A DNA stretch of 64,000 bases from the NCBI GenBank assembly GCA_029780675.1, contig JAKOYE010000101.1, positions 22,173 through 86,172 of the forward strand. The letters are read 5' to 3'. A program made the translations under genes and the position numbers. This DNA comes from Actinomycetes bacterium. GTDB lineage: Bacteria > Actinomycetota > Actinomycetes > Mycobacteriales > Mycobacteriaceae. This document shows positions 19,919-29,736 of the stretch, in pieces; positions within the stretch are counted from its first letter, which is position 1; the number at the start of each line of letters is the position of its first letter. Below the pieces are notes generated by a model. That model had not been told where the DNA came from, made no database searches, and saw only the letters and a program-made list of their open reading frames with translations.

Positions 19919-20794
19919 CTACTTGTCGGCTTCAGGATCCCCGGTGAGGGTGGCGGCGAAGTCGGGAACATAGGTCGACAGGTCACGCGGGGGCCGGCGG
20001 TAGTTGCCGACCTGCGGGCGCTTGGGCAGCACGACCTTCTCGATCTCGACCTCGTGGTACGGGATGGTCGACAGCAGGTGGGAGATCATGTTCAGCCGGG
20101 CGTTCTTCTTGATGGCCGACTCCACCACGAACCAGGGGCTGGCCGGGGTGTCGGTGTGCACCATCATGTCGTCCTTGGCCCGGGAGTAGTCCTCCCAGCG
20201 GTAGACGGACTCCAGATCCATCGGGCTGAGCTTCCAATGCCGCAGCGGGTCGTTCATCCGGGACTTGAACCGGCGCAGCTGCTCCTCCTCGGAGACCGAG
20301 AACCAGTACTTGCGCAGCAGGATGCCGTCGTCGATGAGCATCTGCTCGAAGATCGGGCACTGCCGCAGGAACAGCGCCTCCTCCTGCGGGGTGCAGAACC
20401 CCATCACCCGCTCCACTCCGGCACGGTTGTACCAGGAGCGGTCGAATAGCACGATCTCGCCCTTGGAGGGCAGGTGCTCGATGTAGCGCTGGAAGTACCA
20501 CTGTCCCCGCTCCCGTTCGGTGGGAGCCGGCAGGGCTGCGATGCGCACGCTGCGCGGGCTGAGGTACTCGGTGATCCGCTTGATGGTGCCACCCTTGCCG
20601 GCGGCGTCACGGCCCTCGAACAGGATGACGATCCGGGCGCCGGTGGCCTTGGCCCAGTTCTGCACCTTCACCAGCTCGGTCTGCAGCCGGTACAACTCGG
20701 CTTCGTAGACCTTGTTGGGAACCTTGCGGGTCTTCTCCGTGGCGGTCTTCTGGGCCTTATGCCCGGCGCCGTCCTTGCCCTGCGACTTGCTCAC
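19919..20794 (-). CDS. ppk2: polyphosphate kinase 2
   Basis: VILFEGRDAAGKGGTIKRITEYLSPR, IVLFDRSWYNRAGVERVMGF. Confidence 0.93.
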   Translation of the reverse strand: MSKSQGKDGAGHKAQKTATEKTRKVPNKVYEAELYRLQTELVKVQNWAKATGARIVILFEGRDAAGKGGTIKRITEYLSPRSVRIAALPAPTERERGQWYFQRYIEHLPSKGEIVLFDRSWYNRAGVERVMGFCTPQEEALFLRQCPIFEQMLIDDGILLRKYWFSVSEEEQLRRFKSRMNDPLRHWKLSPMDLESVYRWEDYSRAKDDMMVHTDTPASPWFVVESAIKKNARLNMISHLLSTIPYHEVEIEKVVLPKRPQVGNYRRPPRDLSTYVPDFAATLTGDPEADK

Positions 20795-20880
20795 CGCGGC
20801 ATCGTACGACCCCGCGCCCCCGCGCGACTAAACTTTTCGCCGTCTTCCCACCCGTGCCGGATCTCAGGGAGTTGCACCCG

Positions 20881-21627
20881 ATGGCCGTTTACGTCGCCAC
20901 CCACAAGCGCGTCGCACTGCCCCGCAGCGACTGGCTGACCCCGATCGGGCTGAACGGCTACCGCGACGAGAACGTGCACATCTGCGACGCCGACGGCGCG
21001 GACAACATCTCCCATCTCAACCGCAGCTACGGCGAACTGACCGGGTTGTACTGGCTGCTCAAGCATTGCCGCGACGACTACGTCGGGTTGTGTCACTACC
21101 GGCGCCTGTTCACGTTCAAACCCCTGCCGGCCCCGGACATCCACTATCCGGCGGTGTGGACGATGGACACCTCCGACGACACGTTCGCCTACTTGGCCTC
21201 CGATGAGCAGAAGCACCGGATGCTGGCCCTGCTGGACACCTACGACTTCATCGTGCCCCGCCCGATCATCTACGCGGAGACGGTCGCGACGTCATTCGTC
21301 AACGCCCACGGCGAGCTGTTCTGGGACCATTTCCTCCGGTCATGTCAGCGTGAGTTCGGTTATGACGTCAGCTATTTCGACCAGGAGACCCGGTTCTACT
21401 GCGGCAACATGTTCGTCACCACCGCCGAGCGGTTCCGCAGGTTCGCCGAGTCACTGTTCCGGGTGGTCGATCACGTGCACGACCAGCTCGGTGAGATCGA
21501 GGACATGCCGGAGGTCCGGTACGCACCGCACCGCTATCCGGGTTACATCGCCGAACGGTTCATGGGTATCTACATCCACAAGATGGGGCTGCGGATCTTC
21601 GAGACCCCGATGGTGTGGCTGAACTGA
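20881..21627 (+). CDS. DUF4422 domain protein (capsular-type glycosyltransferase-like)
   Basis: VYVATHKRV... NISHLNRSYGELTGLYWLLKH..DYVGLCHYRRLF. Confidence 0.75.
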   Translation: MAVYVATHKRVALPRSDWLTPIGLNGYRDENVHICDADGADNISHLNRSYGELTGLYWLLKHCRDDYVGLCHYRRLFTFKPLPAPDIHYPAVWTMDTSDDTFAYLASDEQKHRMLALLDTYDFIVPRPIIYAETVATSFVNAHGELFWDHFLRSCQREFGYDVSYFDQETRFYCGNMFVTTAERFRRFAESLFRVVDHVHDQLGEIEDMPEVRYAPHRYPGYIAERFMGIYIHKMGLRIFETPMVWLN

Positions 21628-21637
21628 GCCGGCCTGT

Positions 21638-23041
21638 TCACTGGGCCGCGTCGATCAACTCCTCGAGGGACTGGGCGAGCAGCTCGCGAAACACCTCCAC
21701 ATCGCTCATCGCGTCCCGGTCGGCGTTGATGCCGAAGTAGAGCATCCCGCAGTAGGACGTCACCCCGATCGCCAGCACCTGGTCGTGCAGCAACGGCGGC
21801 ACCGTGTAGGTCTCCAGCAGTTTCGCCCCGGCGACGTACATCTGGCTCTGCGGCCCCGGCACATTGGTGATCAGCAGGTTGAACTGCCGCGCCGGGAACT
21901 GGGTGGCGACCCGGGTACCCATGGCGTGCAGGGTGGGCGGCGGGAACCCCGACAGCGTGACGATCGTGCGCGCGTCGACCAGTTTGGCCGCCGCCGAGTA
22001 CGACTCGGTGGCATGGGCGATCTGGGACAGCCGGACCACCGGGTTGGCCTCCCCGACCGGGAGGTCGATCAGGAACGGCGCCACCTCGCTGATCGCCTGG
22101 CCGGGCCCTGACGGCAACTCGGCTTCGGGATAGACCGACGTGGGCGCCATCGCCCTGATCGCGGCGGTCGCGGTGACCGGTTCGGCCCGGGAGAGCAGCC
22201 AATTGCGCAACGCCCCGGCGATCACCGTCAGCACGACGTCGTTGACATCGCAGTCGTACCGGGCGCGGATCATCCGGTAGTCGGCCAGCCTGGCTGAGGC
22301 CACGGTAAACCGCCGCTGCCGCGACACCTTGGTGTTCAGCGGACTGCTGGGAGCGCTGCCCCGCACCAGGGTGCGGGCCGTGCCGCCAACAACGGCGAGC
22401 TCGGCGAGCTCGCCGTTGTTGGCGGCCACCCCGGCCACCGTCGAACGCAGCGCCATCAGTTGCTGACCCGGACGGGCCAGCCAGTCCCCCACCGCCTCGA
22501 CCATCAGTCGGCCCGCGGTGGGCTCGCGTCCCGGCATCCAGATGTCCTCCGCGGCGGCCGCCGGGCGGCGGCTGCGGTCGGCGATGACGTGGCCGATCTC
22601 GCAGGCGGTCATCCCGTTGACCAGGGCCTGGTGGGATTTGATGAACAGTGCCAGCCGATTGTTGGCCAAGCCCTCGATCAGGTACATCTCCCACAGCGGG
22701 CGGGTGCGGTCCAGCGGCCTGCCGGCCAGCCGGGAGACCAGTTCGTGCAGTTGGGTGTCGCTACCCGGCGCGGGCAACGCCGAGCGTCGCACGTGATAGG
22801 TGATGTCGAAGTCGGGGTCGTCGACCCAGACCGGCCGGGCGATGCCCAAGGTCACCTCGCGGACCTTCTGACGGTAACGCGGGATCTGCGGCAGCTGACG
22901 CTCGACGGTCTCCAGTAGCCGCTCGTAGCTCAGCCCGCCGCGGGGCCGGCGCAGAATCGACAGCGAACCCACGTACATCGGCGTCGCGGTGTTCTCCCGC
23001 TGGTAGAACGCCGCGTCCGAGGGAGACAGCCGTGTTACCAC
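21638..23041 (-). CDS. wax ester/triacylglycerol synthase (WS/DGAT) family O-acyltransferase (Rv3233c/Rv3234c-like)
   Basis: RLSPSDAAFYQRENTATPMYVGSL, NVPGP motif region LLITNVPGPQSQMYVAG; degenerate active-site motif SHQALVNG. Confidence 0.87.
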   Translation of the reverse strand: MVTRLSPSDAAFYQRENTATPMYVGSLSILRRPRGGLSYERLLETVERQLPQIPRYRQKVREVTLGIARPVWVDDPDFDITYHVRRSALPAPGSDTQLHELVSRLAGRPLDRTRPLWEMYLIEGLANNRLALFIKSHQALVNGMTACEIGHVIADRSRRPAAAAEDIWMPGREPTAGRLMVEAVGDWLARPGQQLMALRSTVAGVAANNGELAELAVVGGTARTLVRGSAPSSPLNTKVSRQRRFTVASARLADYRMIRARYDCDVNDVVLTVIAGALRNWLLSRAEPVTATAAIRAMAPTSVYPEAELPSGPGQAISEVAPFLIDLPVGEANPVVRLSQIAHATESYSAAAKLVDARTIVTLSGFPPPTLHAMGTRVATQFPARQFNLLITNVPGPQSQMYVAGAKLLETYTVPPLLHDQVLAIGVTSYCGMLYFGINADRDAMSDVEVFRELLAQSLEELIDAAQ

Positions 23042-23091
23042 CTGGTCACCGTATCCGAGCGGCTTTCAGTATCTCAGGGGCTCTCGGTGTC

Positions 23092-25200
23092 TCAGTGCGT
23101 CTCGCTGGCCGAAGGACCCTCGCGGCCCGAGTCACTCTCTGCGTCTGCGGGGCCGTCTCCGTCTTCTGCGGGACCGTCGCTGTCTTCTGCGGGGCTGTCG
23201 CTGTCCTCTGAGGGGCTCGCCGTGTCGGGGCGCGACGTGGTGCGCCGCGCCCGCAGCAGGATCAGCACCGCTCCGACGGCGGCCACGGCTGCCATGCCGC
23301 CGACCGCCAACCAGAACCAGCTCTCGCCCGACCCCTTGCCCTGGTTCGCCTCCGGCTCGAGCGAGTACTCCGACGCGGGGTTCGGAACGGTGATCGGATC
23401 GGTGCCAGGCACGGAGATGATCGCGCGGCCCTCCAAGCCGGGCCACCTGCCCGGCTGTGCGGCGAGGAAGCGCAGCAGCTCGTCGAGCTGCTGGGGAGCT
23501 CCGGTGGAGGTGGCGACCAGCAATGTGCGGTCCCCGTCGAACACCGCCTGCAGCGAGCCGAACGGTGGCGCCGGATCCAGATTCAGCGAGACCGACTGCC
23601 CCTGGGGGTCGAGACCGGTCACGGTGAGACGGCCCTGCTCCGCGGTGAACGGCAGCGGAGCGTCCGCGTTGTTCCAGCCGCCGGACGAGATCAGGACCGC
23701 CGATTCGGGGGCCGCGATGACCTCCCGGAGCGGCTTGACATCCGCCAGCAGCGGTACCGCGCTCGCCAACTGCAGGCCGACCATGATCTGCGCCGCGCGG
23801 ACCGTGTCGGCGAAGGCGTCATCGGTGATCCCGATCGCGATCCGCGGCATCGCGGCCTGCGGGAGCGACTGGAACCCCTGCGGCAGCGGCGGATTCACCT
23901 CCCTGGTCTGGACCGTCGAGTCACTGTCGAGTTGGAGCAGGATCGGAAGATGATCGCCACAGTGACCGGGGTCGCCGGTGGTCCGCACCATCACCTCCAC
24001 GGTGGTGCCGCGCTTGAGAAGTTTGTTCGGCACCACCACCGTCCGGTCGATGGTGCCGCTGGGCTCGGCCGGCCAGCGCTCGATGATCTCGCCATCCACC
24101 GCAACCAACACCTGACCGCCGAAGGCGGTGTCGATGGGCGTGTAGGAACCTTTCAGATGCACCGCGACACCGCCGATTGGATGGCCCCAGCGGGTCTGGT
24201 TGATCTCGAACCTCACCGTGGGCCACATATCCTCGTTCTTGAGGTTCGTGATCTTCAGCTGCTCCAGGGAAGCCGTATCGGTGGCTAGTTCCTGCTCGGG
24301 GAGGGTCTCGGCGGCCGAATTCTCGCTCACCGCAAAACGCAATGCGTCGTCGTTGAACAATCGCGCCTGGCCGACCAGTTCGTCGCCGGGGCCGGCGACC
24401 CGCAGCGCCGGCACGCCCGGTCCGCCTTGCAGGACAAGACCCTTCTTCGGGCCTTCCTTGACGATGATCTGCCGCTCCAGCGGCCCGGACGGAGCAGGCA
24501 GGGTCTCCGCCCCGTTCGGAAGTGGCACCACCACCACATCGGGTTGTTGGCCGTTGCGGTTCGCCACCGCGGCGGCGACCTGGACGGCCGCGGTGGACTC
24601 GGCGCGCGAGGGTTTGTCCGGCACTGCGATGGTGACCCTGCGAAGCACCTGCGGCAGGAACTCCGCAACGGTACTCGGGGGGATTTCGGTTCCGGCAAAG
24701 ACGATGCTGCCGTTGACGAACCGGATCGGGAACATCGGGTCCCAGCAGTATCCCTCAATGGGAACAGCGTTCACGGAGACATCGAAACTGGTCCATCCGC
24801 CGAAGACCTCCGCGCCGGCCAGCGGAATCTCCATCTCCGGCCGGTCGAGTGGCGGCAGTGGCAGCCGGCTGATGGTTCGCCCGTTCTGGCTGACGGTCAC
24901 GATCCCGGACCGCAGGTTGACGGGTATTTCGAGGAAGGTTTTCAGCGCCACCGGACTGAGGCCCTTCGGCACCGGGAACGTCAGGCTGGTCTTCGCGACG
25001 TCGCGGTTCACCACGAACGACAACGTGCCCCCGGCCCCAATGTCGGCCAACGGAAGCGTCGGTGCGTCGATGACCGCCCCGCCGGCCGCTGTTGGGCCTG
25101 GCGGTTCGGGCTGCTCGGGCGGTTCGGCGGCAGCACTCGGCGCTGAACAGACCAGCACCGCAATGACTGCGGCAACGGCTCCGTACCGACGCATGATCAC
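23092..25200 (-). CDS. secreted, C-terminally membrane-anchored BcsB-like (cellulose synthase regulatory subunit-like) protein
   Basis: N-terminal signal peptide, long beta-rich ectodomain, C-terminal TM WFWLAVGGMAAVAAVGAVLIL and acidic repeat tail. Confidence 0.65.
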   Translation of the reverse strand: MIMRRYGAVAAVIAVLVCSAPSAAAEPPEQPEPPGPTAAGGAVIDAPTLPLADIGAGGTLSFVVNRDVAKTSLTFPVPKGLSPVALKTFLEIPVNLRSGIVTVSQNGRTISRLPLPPLDRPEMEIPLAGAEVFGGWTSFDVSVNAVPIEGYCWDPMFPIRFVNGSIVFAGTEIPPSTVAEFLPQVLRRVTIAVPDKPSRAESTAAVQVAAAVANRNGQQPDVVVVPLPNGAETLPAPSGPLERQIIVKEGPKKGLVLQGGPGVPALRVAGPGDELVGQARLFNDDALRFAVSENSAAETLPEQELATDTASLEQLKITNLKNEDMWPTVRFEINQTRWGHPIGGVAVHLKGSYTPIDTAFGGQVLVAVDGEIIERWPAEPSGTIDRTVVVPNKLLKRGTTVEVMVRTTGDPGHCGDHLPILLQLDSDSTVQTREVNPPLPQGFQSLPQAAMPRIAIGITDDAFADTVRAAQIMVGLQLASAVPLLADVKPLREVIAAPESAVLISSGGWNNADAPLPFTAEQGRLTVTGLDPQGQSVSLNLDPAPPFGSLQAVFDGDRTLLVATSTGAPQQLDELLRFLAAQPGRWPGLEGRAIISVPGTDPITVPNPASEYSLEPEANQGKGSGESWFWLAVGGMAAVAAVGAVLILLRARRTTSRPDTASPSEDSDSPAEDSDGPAEDGDGPADAESDSGREGPSASETH

Positions 25201-25261
25201 CCCTGTCTTTCACCGATGCGGATCGGCCCGCCCGCAAACACTGTGTTGCCCGAATGTGTCG

Positions 25262-26083
25262 TTACCCCGAATTTAGCGGTTCGAACGAGAACCAATCGAT
25301 GCTCATCTCCGCGGGGAATGGGGTCGAGTCGTCCGGGGGACCCGGCCAGTCACCCCCAACGGCAACGTTGATCAGCGCAAACATCGGGTTCTCGAAGACC
25401 CACCGGGAGCCATCCGGCAGCGAATCCGGGGTGAACGTGGCCAGCGTGTTGTCGTCGACTCCCACGGTGATGCTGTGTTCCCGGCGGGTCATCCAGTAGT
25501 TGTGATACTCCGCGGACATGTCCGAGATGTGCCCTTTGGCCTCGACGTCCGCACCCGGTGCGTGCAGGGCGATGTTGAACGTCGTCGGGCTGTTCACCAG
25601 TTCGATGATGTCGATCTCACCGCTCTCCGGCCAGCCGACCTGCTCGATGTTCTCGCCCAGCATCCAGAAGGCGGGCCAGAGGCCCTGCCCGGCCGGAAGC
25701 TTCATCCGTGCCGCCACGGTTCCATAGGGAAAGTTGAGCTTCCCACGGGTGACGAGGCGACCCGAGGTATATCCGTCCGGAGTTCTCTGCGCTGTGATGA
25801 CCAGGTTCCCGTGACCGTCCAACCGGATGTTCTCCGGAAAGTCGGTGTATGTCTGGAGACTGCCGCGCTCCCAGCCGTGGGTGGACGACGGCCCGATATC
25901 GGCGGTCCACAAGTCAGGATTGGGCGGCGCGCCGAACGGCCCCAGGAAGTCCTCGAATACCGGACCGGACGCGGTCGGCGCGGCGGCGGCAGAACCGATC
26001 AGACCGTCGGAGGCCGAGAGCGCGGGCGCCGAGAGCACCGGCACCAGGAACACGGAGAGGGCCCTGATCAACCCGTGCCTCAC
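25262..26083 (-). CDS. secreted glycoside hydrolase family 16 protein
   Basis: Catalytic motif SGEIDIIELV; signal peptide LIRALSVFLVPVLSAPALSA; GTG start overlaps upstream stop (GTGA). Confidence 0.88.
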   Translation of the reverse strand: MRHGLIRALSVFLVPVLSAPALSASDGLIGSAAAAPTASGPVFEDFLGPFGAPPNPDLWTADIGPSSTHGWERGSLQTYTDFPENIRLDGHGNLVITAQRTPDGYTSGRLVTRGKLNFPYGTVAARMKLPAGQGLWPAFWMLGENIEQVGWPESGEIDIIELVNSPTTFNIALHAPGADVEAKGHISDMSAEYHNYWMTRREHSITVGVDDNTLATFTPDSLPDGSRWVFENPMFALINVAVGGDWPGPPDDSTPFPAEMSIDWFSFEPLNSG

Positions 26084-27375
26084 GAGCCAGGCCCGACGAC
26101 GTCGACCGGCCCGCGGTACTCCCGCCAGACCCGTGGGCCGTAGAACAAGACCCCGATGCCGACTGCCGCCAGCCAGCCCAGGGTCAGTCCGGTGAGGCCG
26201 CCGTGCAGAGCACCGAACGCAGCGCCGGCCAACTCCAGCACGCTGAGGACACCGACCAGCACCGCCTCCCGGGCGACATTGCCGCTCACCCGCGCCAGAG
26301 TCACGTGGTGATCCTTCACGACCAGCCCCAGTCCGCCCACACACAAGATGATCAGTGCGGTGTGGGCATTCGTGGCGTAGTCGTCACCGAAGATCTTCAG
26401 AACCAGGTTCCCCAGAACCGCCATCACGAGGATCGCGGCCGCACACACCAGCAGGGAGTACTGGAGTGTCTTGCGGAACTCCATCCGGAAGGTCGCAGTA
26501 CTGCGGGCCCCGGACGCGAAGAGTGCGACGGCCAATGACAGCGGAATGAAGAACACGAACCCGGCCAGCGACCACGCCGCGTACAGATAGCCCGCCTGTT
26601 CGGAGCCCAGCGTGACGTTGGCGAGGATGGGCATGGCGAAATACGCCACCAGAAGAGACGTGTTCAGTGCGTGATGACGGAAGGCGTCGCCCTGCATGCC
26701 ACGCAGCGCCGTCGGGGTCGGGACAAGCCATCCCCTCGGGACCGAGTAGGTCTTCAGCAGCGCGGCGACGACGAACAGGATTGACACGATGTTGGCCACC
26801 AGCCAGCTGGAGAAGATGGCCAGCGACCCGTACTCAGACATGGTGAACGCGGCGGCGATCAGCAACCCGAGTTTGACGACGGATTGAATCGCGTTGCGTC
26901 GCAACTGCATTTGGCCGCCGATGATCGACAACAGCGCCTGGTCGAGCAGCAGCCCGATCGCCTGCGTGACGACCGCAGCGGCGAAGATCACCGCGATCCA
27001 GGGCTCGCTGCTGATTCCCGGCAATCCCAGGAACGTCACCGGCAGCAAAGCGGCGCAGACCAGCGACACCACTCCGGCGAACAGTCCGGTGACCACGGCG
27101 GCCGTCGAGACCAGCGTGCTGCGGTGGTCTGCCATCCGCGGCAGCTGGGCCGTCAGCATGGTCCCGAAGCCGAGCAGGGTCAGCGGCGCCAACAGGTTCA
27201 TCGCCGAGATGGCCGTTGACGATTCGCCGACGTCGGCGGCGGTGAACGACCGCGCTGCCACCGCCCAGAAGACGAACCCCAGCCCCGCGGTGATGACCGA
27301 GGTCGAAGCCAGGGCCGCCGCACTCTGCAACAAGAAACGTAGCTTGCTGCGATGCTCGGCATCTTTATTGCTCAT
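26080..27375 (-). CDS. polysaccharide/lipid-linked oligosaccharide flippase (MOP superfamily, Wzx-like)
   Basis: Multiple TM helices; VFWAVAARSFTAADVGESSTAISAMNLLAPLTLLGFG. Confidence 0.82.
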   Translation of the reverse strand: MSNKDAEHRSKLRFLLQSAAALASTSVITAGLGFVFWAVAARSFTAADVGESSTAISAMNLLAPLTLLGFGTMLTAQLPRMADHRSTLVSTAAVVTGLFAGVVSLVCAALLPVTFLGLPGISSEPWIAVIFAAAVVTQAIGLLLDQALLSIIGGQMQLRRNAIQSVVKLGLLIAAAFTMSEYGSLAIFSSWLVANIVSILFVVAALLKTYSVPRGWLVPTPTALRGMQGDAFRHHALNTSLLVAYFAMPILANVTLGSEQAGYLYAAWSLAGFVFFIPLSLAVALFASGARSTATFRMEFRKTLQYSLLVCAAAILVMAVLGNLVLKIFGDDYATNAHTALIILCVGGLGLVVKDHHVTLARVSGNVAREAVLVGVLSVLELAGAAFGALHGGLTGLTLGWLAAVGIGVLFYGPRVWREYRGPVDVVGPGS

Positions 27376-27392
27376 CGGCTCTTACTGCTCAT
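27372..27392 (-). CDS. putative hexapeptide mini-ORF MSSKSR bridging GT4 and flippase
   Basis: ATG AGC AGT AAG AGC CGA TGA; both ends are ATGA overlaps; 17-bp junction duplication. Confidence 0.35.
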   Translation of the reverse strand: MSSKSR

Positions 27393-28630
27393 CGGCTTCG
27401 GTACGCCTCGACCGCGTCGTCGTACATGGTCTCGATTCGCGAGACGACCGCGCTCACAGTGAACTCCCGGGCCCGGTCGCGGCCCGCGGCGCCGTAGGCC
27501 AGCGCCTTCTCGGGGTCGGCCAGCAGTGCCGACAGCGCATCGGCCAGGGCCGCCGCGTCGCCCGGAGGGACCAGCAGCCCGGTGGTGCCGTCGACCACCA
27601 TGTCCACGATCCCGCCCGACGCAGCCGCGGCCACCGGCCGGCCGGCCGCCATCGCCTCCAGGACCACGGTGGGACAGGGGTCCGACCACACCGAGGGCAC
27701 CACCACCACGCGGGCCGAGTTGAACAGCTCCACCACCCGGTCGTGGGTCACCTCGCCCAACCACCGCGCCCCCGGGGGGAAGTCCCAGGACTCGCCGGTG
27801 CCCATGCGGCCGGCGAGCACCAACTCCGGCGGCGACTGCAGGCGACTGTAGGCGTCGAGCAGCACCGGAATGCCCTTGTCGAAGCTGAGGTCGCCGACGA
27901 AGAGAAGTGGCGCATCCGCCGCTGTCGGGGAGATGTCATCGGCAACGATCTCATCCGGGATGAAGTTCGGGATGACCTTCGCGTGGAGAGCGGCACTATG
28001 CAGCCAGCTTCCGGCCGGGATGTCGACGGCGTGGGCGACCGCACTGCTGACCGCGGCGACGTCGGTGAGACGGCGGGCGCGGCGGTGCGCCGACCAGGCG
28101 TTGGCGGCCAGGGTGACCGGACCGTTGAGCTTGCCGTAGTGCGCCGACGCGCACGGCAGGCAGCGCTTGGGGGCCGGTCCGGGGCAGCGCTCGCGTTCGA
28201 ACTCCATCAGCCGTTTGGTCGGGCAGATGTGGCTGTAGTCGTGCAGGGTCATCACCAGGGGCACGCGGGCTCTGGCCGTTGGGCCCAGCGCGCTGTTGAC
28301 GATCCAGTTGTGTGCGTGGACCACATCGAAACCGCCGGTGGCCAGTTCCTCGCGGATCGCGCGGGCGACGATCGGGTCGGGAAGCGGCAGAGCATGAGGA
28401 CGGACCGGGTCACTGTACAGGGCCGGGAACCGGGAAGCGGCAGTCCGGACACGCACCACCCGGACGCCTTCGACGCGGGACTCCCCCGGCGGCGAATCCT
28501 GGCCGGAGGCGAAGCCCAGCAGTGTCACGTCGTGGCCGCGGCCGGCAAGCTTCCGAGCGAGATTCCAGACGTGCCGCTCCTCACCGCCGGCCAGCGGCGG
28601 GATGAACTGTGCCAGGTGCAGAATCCTCAC
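27389..28630 (-). CDS. glycosyltransferase family 4 (GT-B)
   Basis: FIPPLAGGEERHVWNLARKLAGRGHDVTLLG; VVPSVWSDPCPTVVLEAMAAGRPVAAAASGG. Confidence 0.9.
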   Translation of the reverse strand: MRILHLAQFIPPLAGGEERHVWNLARKLAGRGHDVTLLGFASGQDSPPGESRVEGVRVVRVRTAASRFPALYSDPVRPHALPLPDPIVARAIREELATGGFDVVHAHNWIVNSALGPTARARVPLVMTLHDYSHICPTKRLMEFERERCPGPAPKRCLPCASAHYGKLNGPVTLAANAWSAHRRARRLTDVAAVSSAVAHAVDIPAGSWLHSAALHAKVIPNFIPDEIVADDISPTAADAPLLFVGDLSFDKGIPVLLDAYSRLQSPPELVLAGRMGTGESWDFPPGARWLGEVTHDRVVELFNSARVVVVPSVWSDPCPTVVLEAMAAGRPVAAAASGGIVDMVVDGTTGLLVPPGDAAALADALSALLADPEKALAYGAAGRDRAREFTVSAVVSRIETMYDDAVEAYRSR

Positions 28631-29736
28631 CGGGCGACCTCCCGATACAACGCCTCCAACTGGGCGACGCAGTCGTCCCAGGTCGGAATCGGCGGCGGGG
28701 CGGTGCGGGGTTCGGCGGCCAGCTTCAGCACCGCAGCGGCGATCTCGGACGGGGAGGCGTCCAGCGGGATCGTCGTCGCCAACCCGTCCCGGCCGAGTTC
28801 ACTCAGTCCGGAGGTGTCTGCCACTAGAGCCTTGGCGCCGGTTCCCACCGCCTCCATCACCGCGACGGGGTGCGCCTCGTATTCGCTGAGCAGGCACACC
28901 ACGTCGGAGTCGGAGACGACCCGGCCAAGCCCGGCCCGCTCGGCCGGCCCGAAACCGCGAATGGCGAAGTGCTCGGTGACGCCCAATTCGCCGGCCATTT
29001 CCCGCAGCCTGGCCTCGAAGGGGCCGGCGCCGATGATCTCCAGCCGGGCACCGGGCGCCCGGCGCAGAATGTCCGGCATCGCGCGCAGAATCCGGTGATG
29101 GCCCTTGTACTCCTCAAGGCGCCCGACGGAGATCACCAGCGGATCCCCCTCGGTGGCCGGGGCGGAGTGATCCACCGGCAGCGGTTCGCATCCGTTGCGG
29201 ATCAATCGGATCGAGGACTCTGGAATACCGAGAGCCTTGGCGAAGGTCTGCCGCTCAAACTCGCACACCGCCACCAGAGCGGTCGCAGACCTCAGTAGCG
29301 GACCGATCGCGCGCCACTGCAGCGGCCGGATGAAGTTCCGCAGACCCGATGAGTTGCCGCCCGTGTGGAAGGTCAACACGGAAGGTATGCGGGACCGCAC
29401 CGCGGCCAGAGCGGTGGGCGGCACCAGGGTGTGGACACCCTGGACGTGAACCACGTCGTAGGCGGACTGCGACTCCCGCAGATGCCGGCGCAGGCCCGGA
29501 GACCAGAGGTAGTCCCGGTTACGGGGGTACGCCGGCCACCGGCGGATGTCGTAGCCGTCAACACGCTCCGACGGCGGCAGTTCGCCGGAGGTGTCGGTGG
29601 TCAATACCGTCACCTCGACCCCCAGCGCGGCCAGCCGCCGGGACACCTCGTGCACATGGGTCTCGATGCCGCCCATGTAGGGCAGCGCCCGGGCCGAGAC
29701 CATGGCGACCCGAAGGGAACCCGCTCCCGCGCTCAT
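28627..29736 (-). CDS. glycosyltransferase family 4 (GT-B)
   Basis: ALPYMGGIETHVHEVSRRLAALG; VCLLSEYEAHPVAVMEAVGTGAKALVADTSGL. Confidence 0.9.
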   Translation of the reverse strand: MSAGAGSLRVAMVSARALPYMGGIETHVHEVSRRLAALGVEVTVLTTDTSGELPPSERVDGYDIRRWPAYPRNRDYLWSPGLRRHLRESQSAYDVVHVQGVHTLVPPTALAAVRSRIPSVLTFHTGGNSSGLRNFIRPLQWRAIGPLLRSATALVAVCEFERQTFAKALGIPESSIRLIRNGCEPLPVDHSAPATEGDPLVISVGRLEEYKGHHRILRAMPDILRRAPGARLEIIGAGPFEARLREMAGELGVTEHFAIRGFGPAERAGLGRVVSDSDVVCLLSEYEAHPVAVMEAVGTGAKALVADTSGLSELGRDGLATTIPLDASPSEIAAAVLKLAAEPRTAPPPIPTWDDCVAQLEALYREVAR

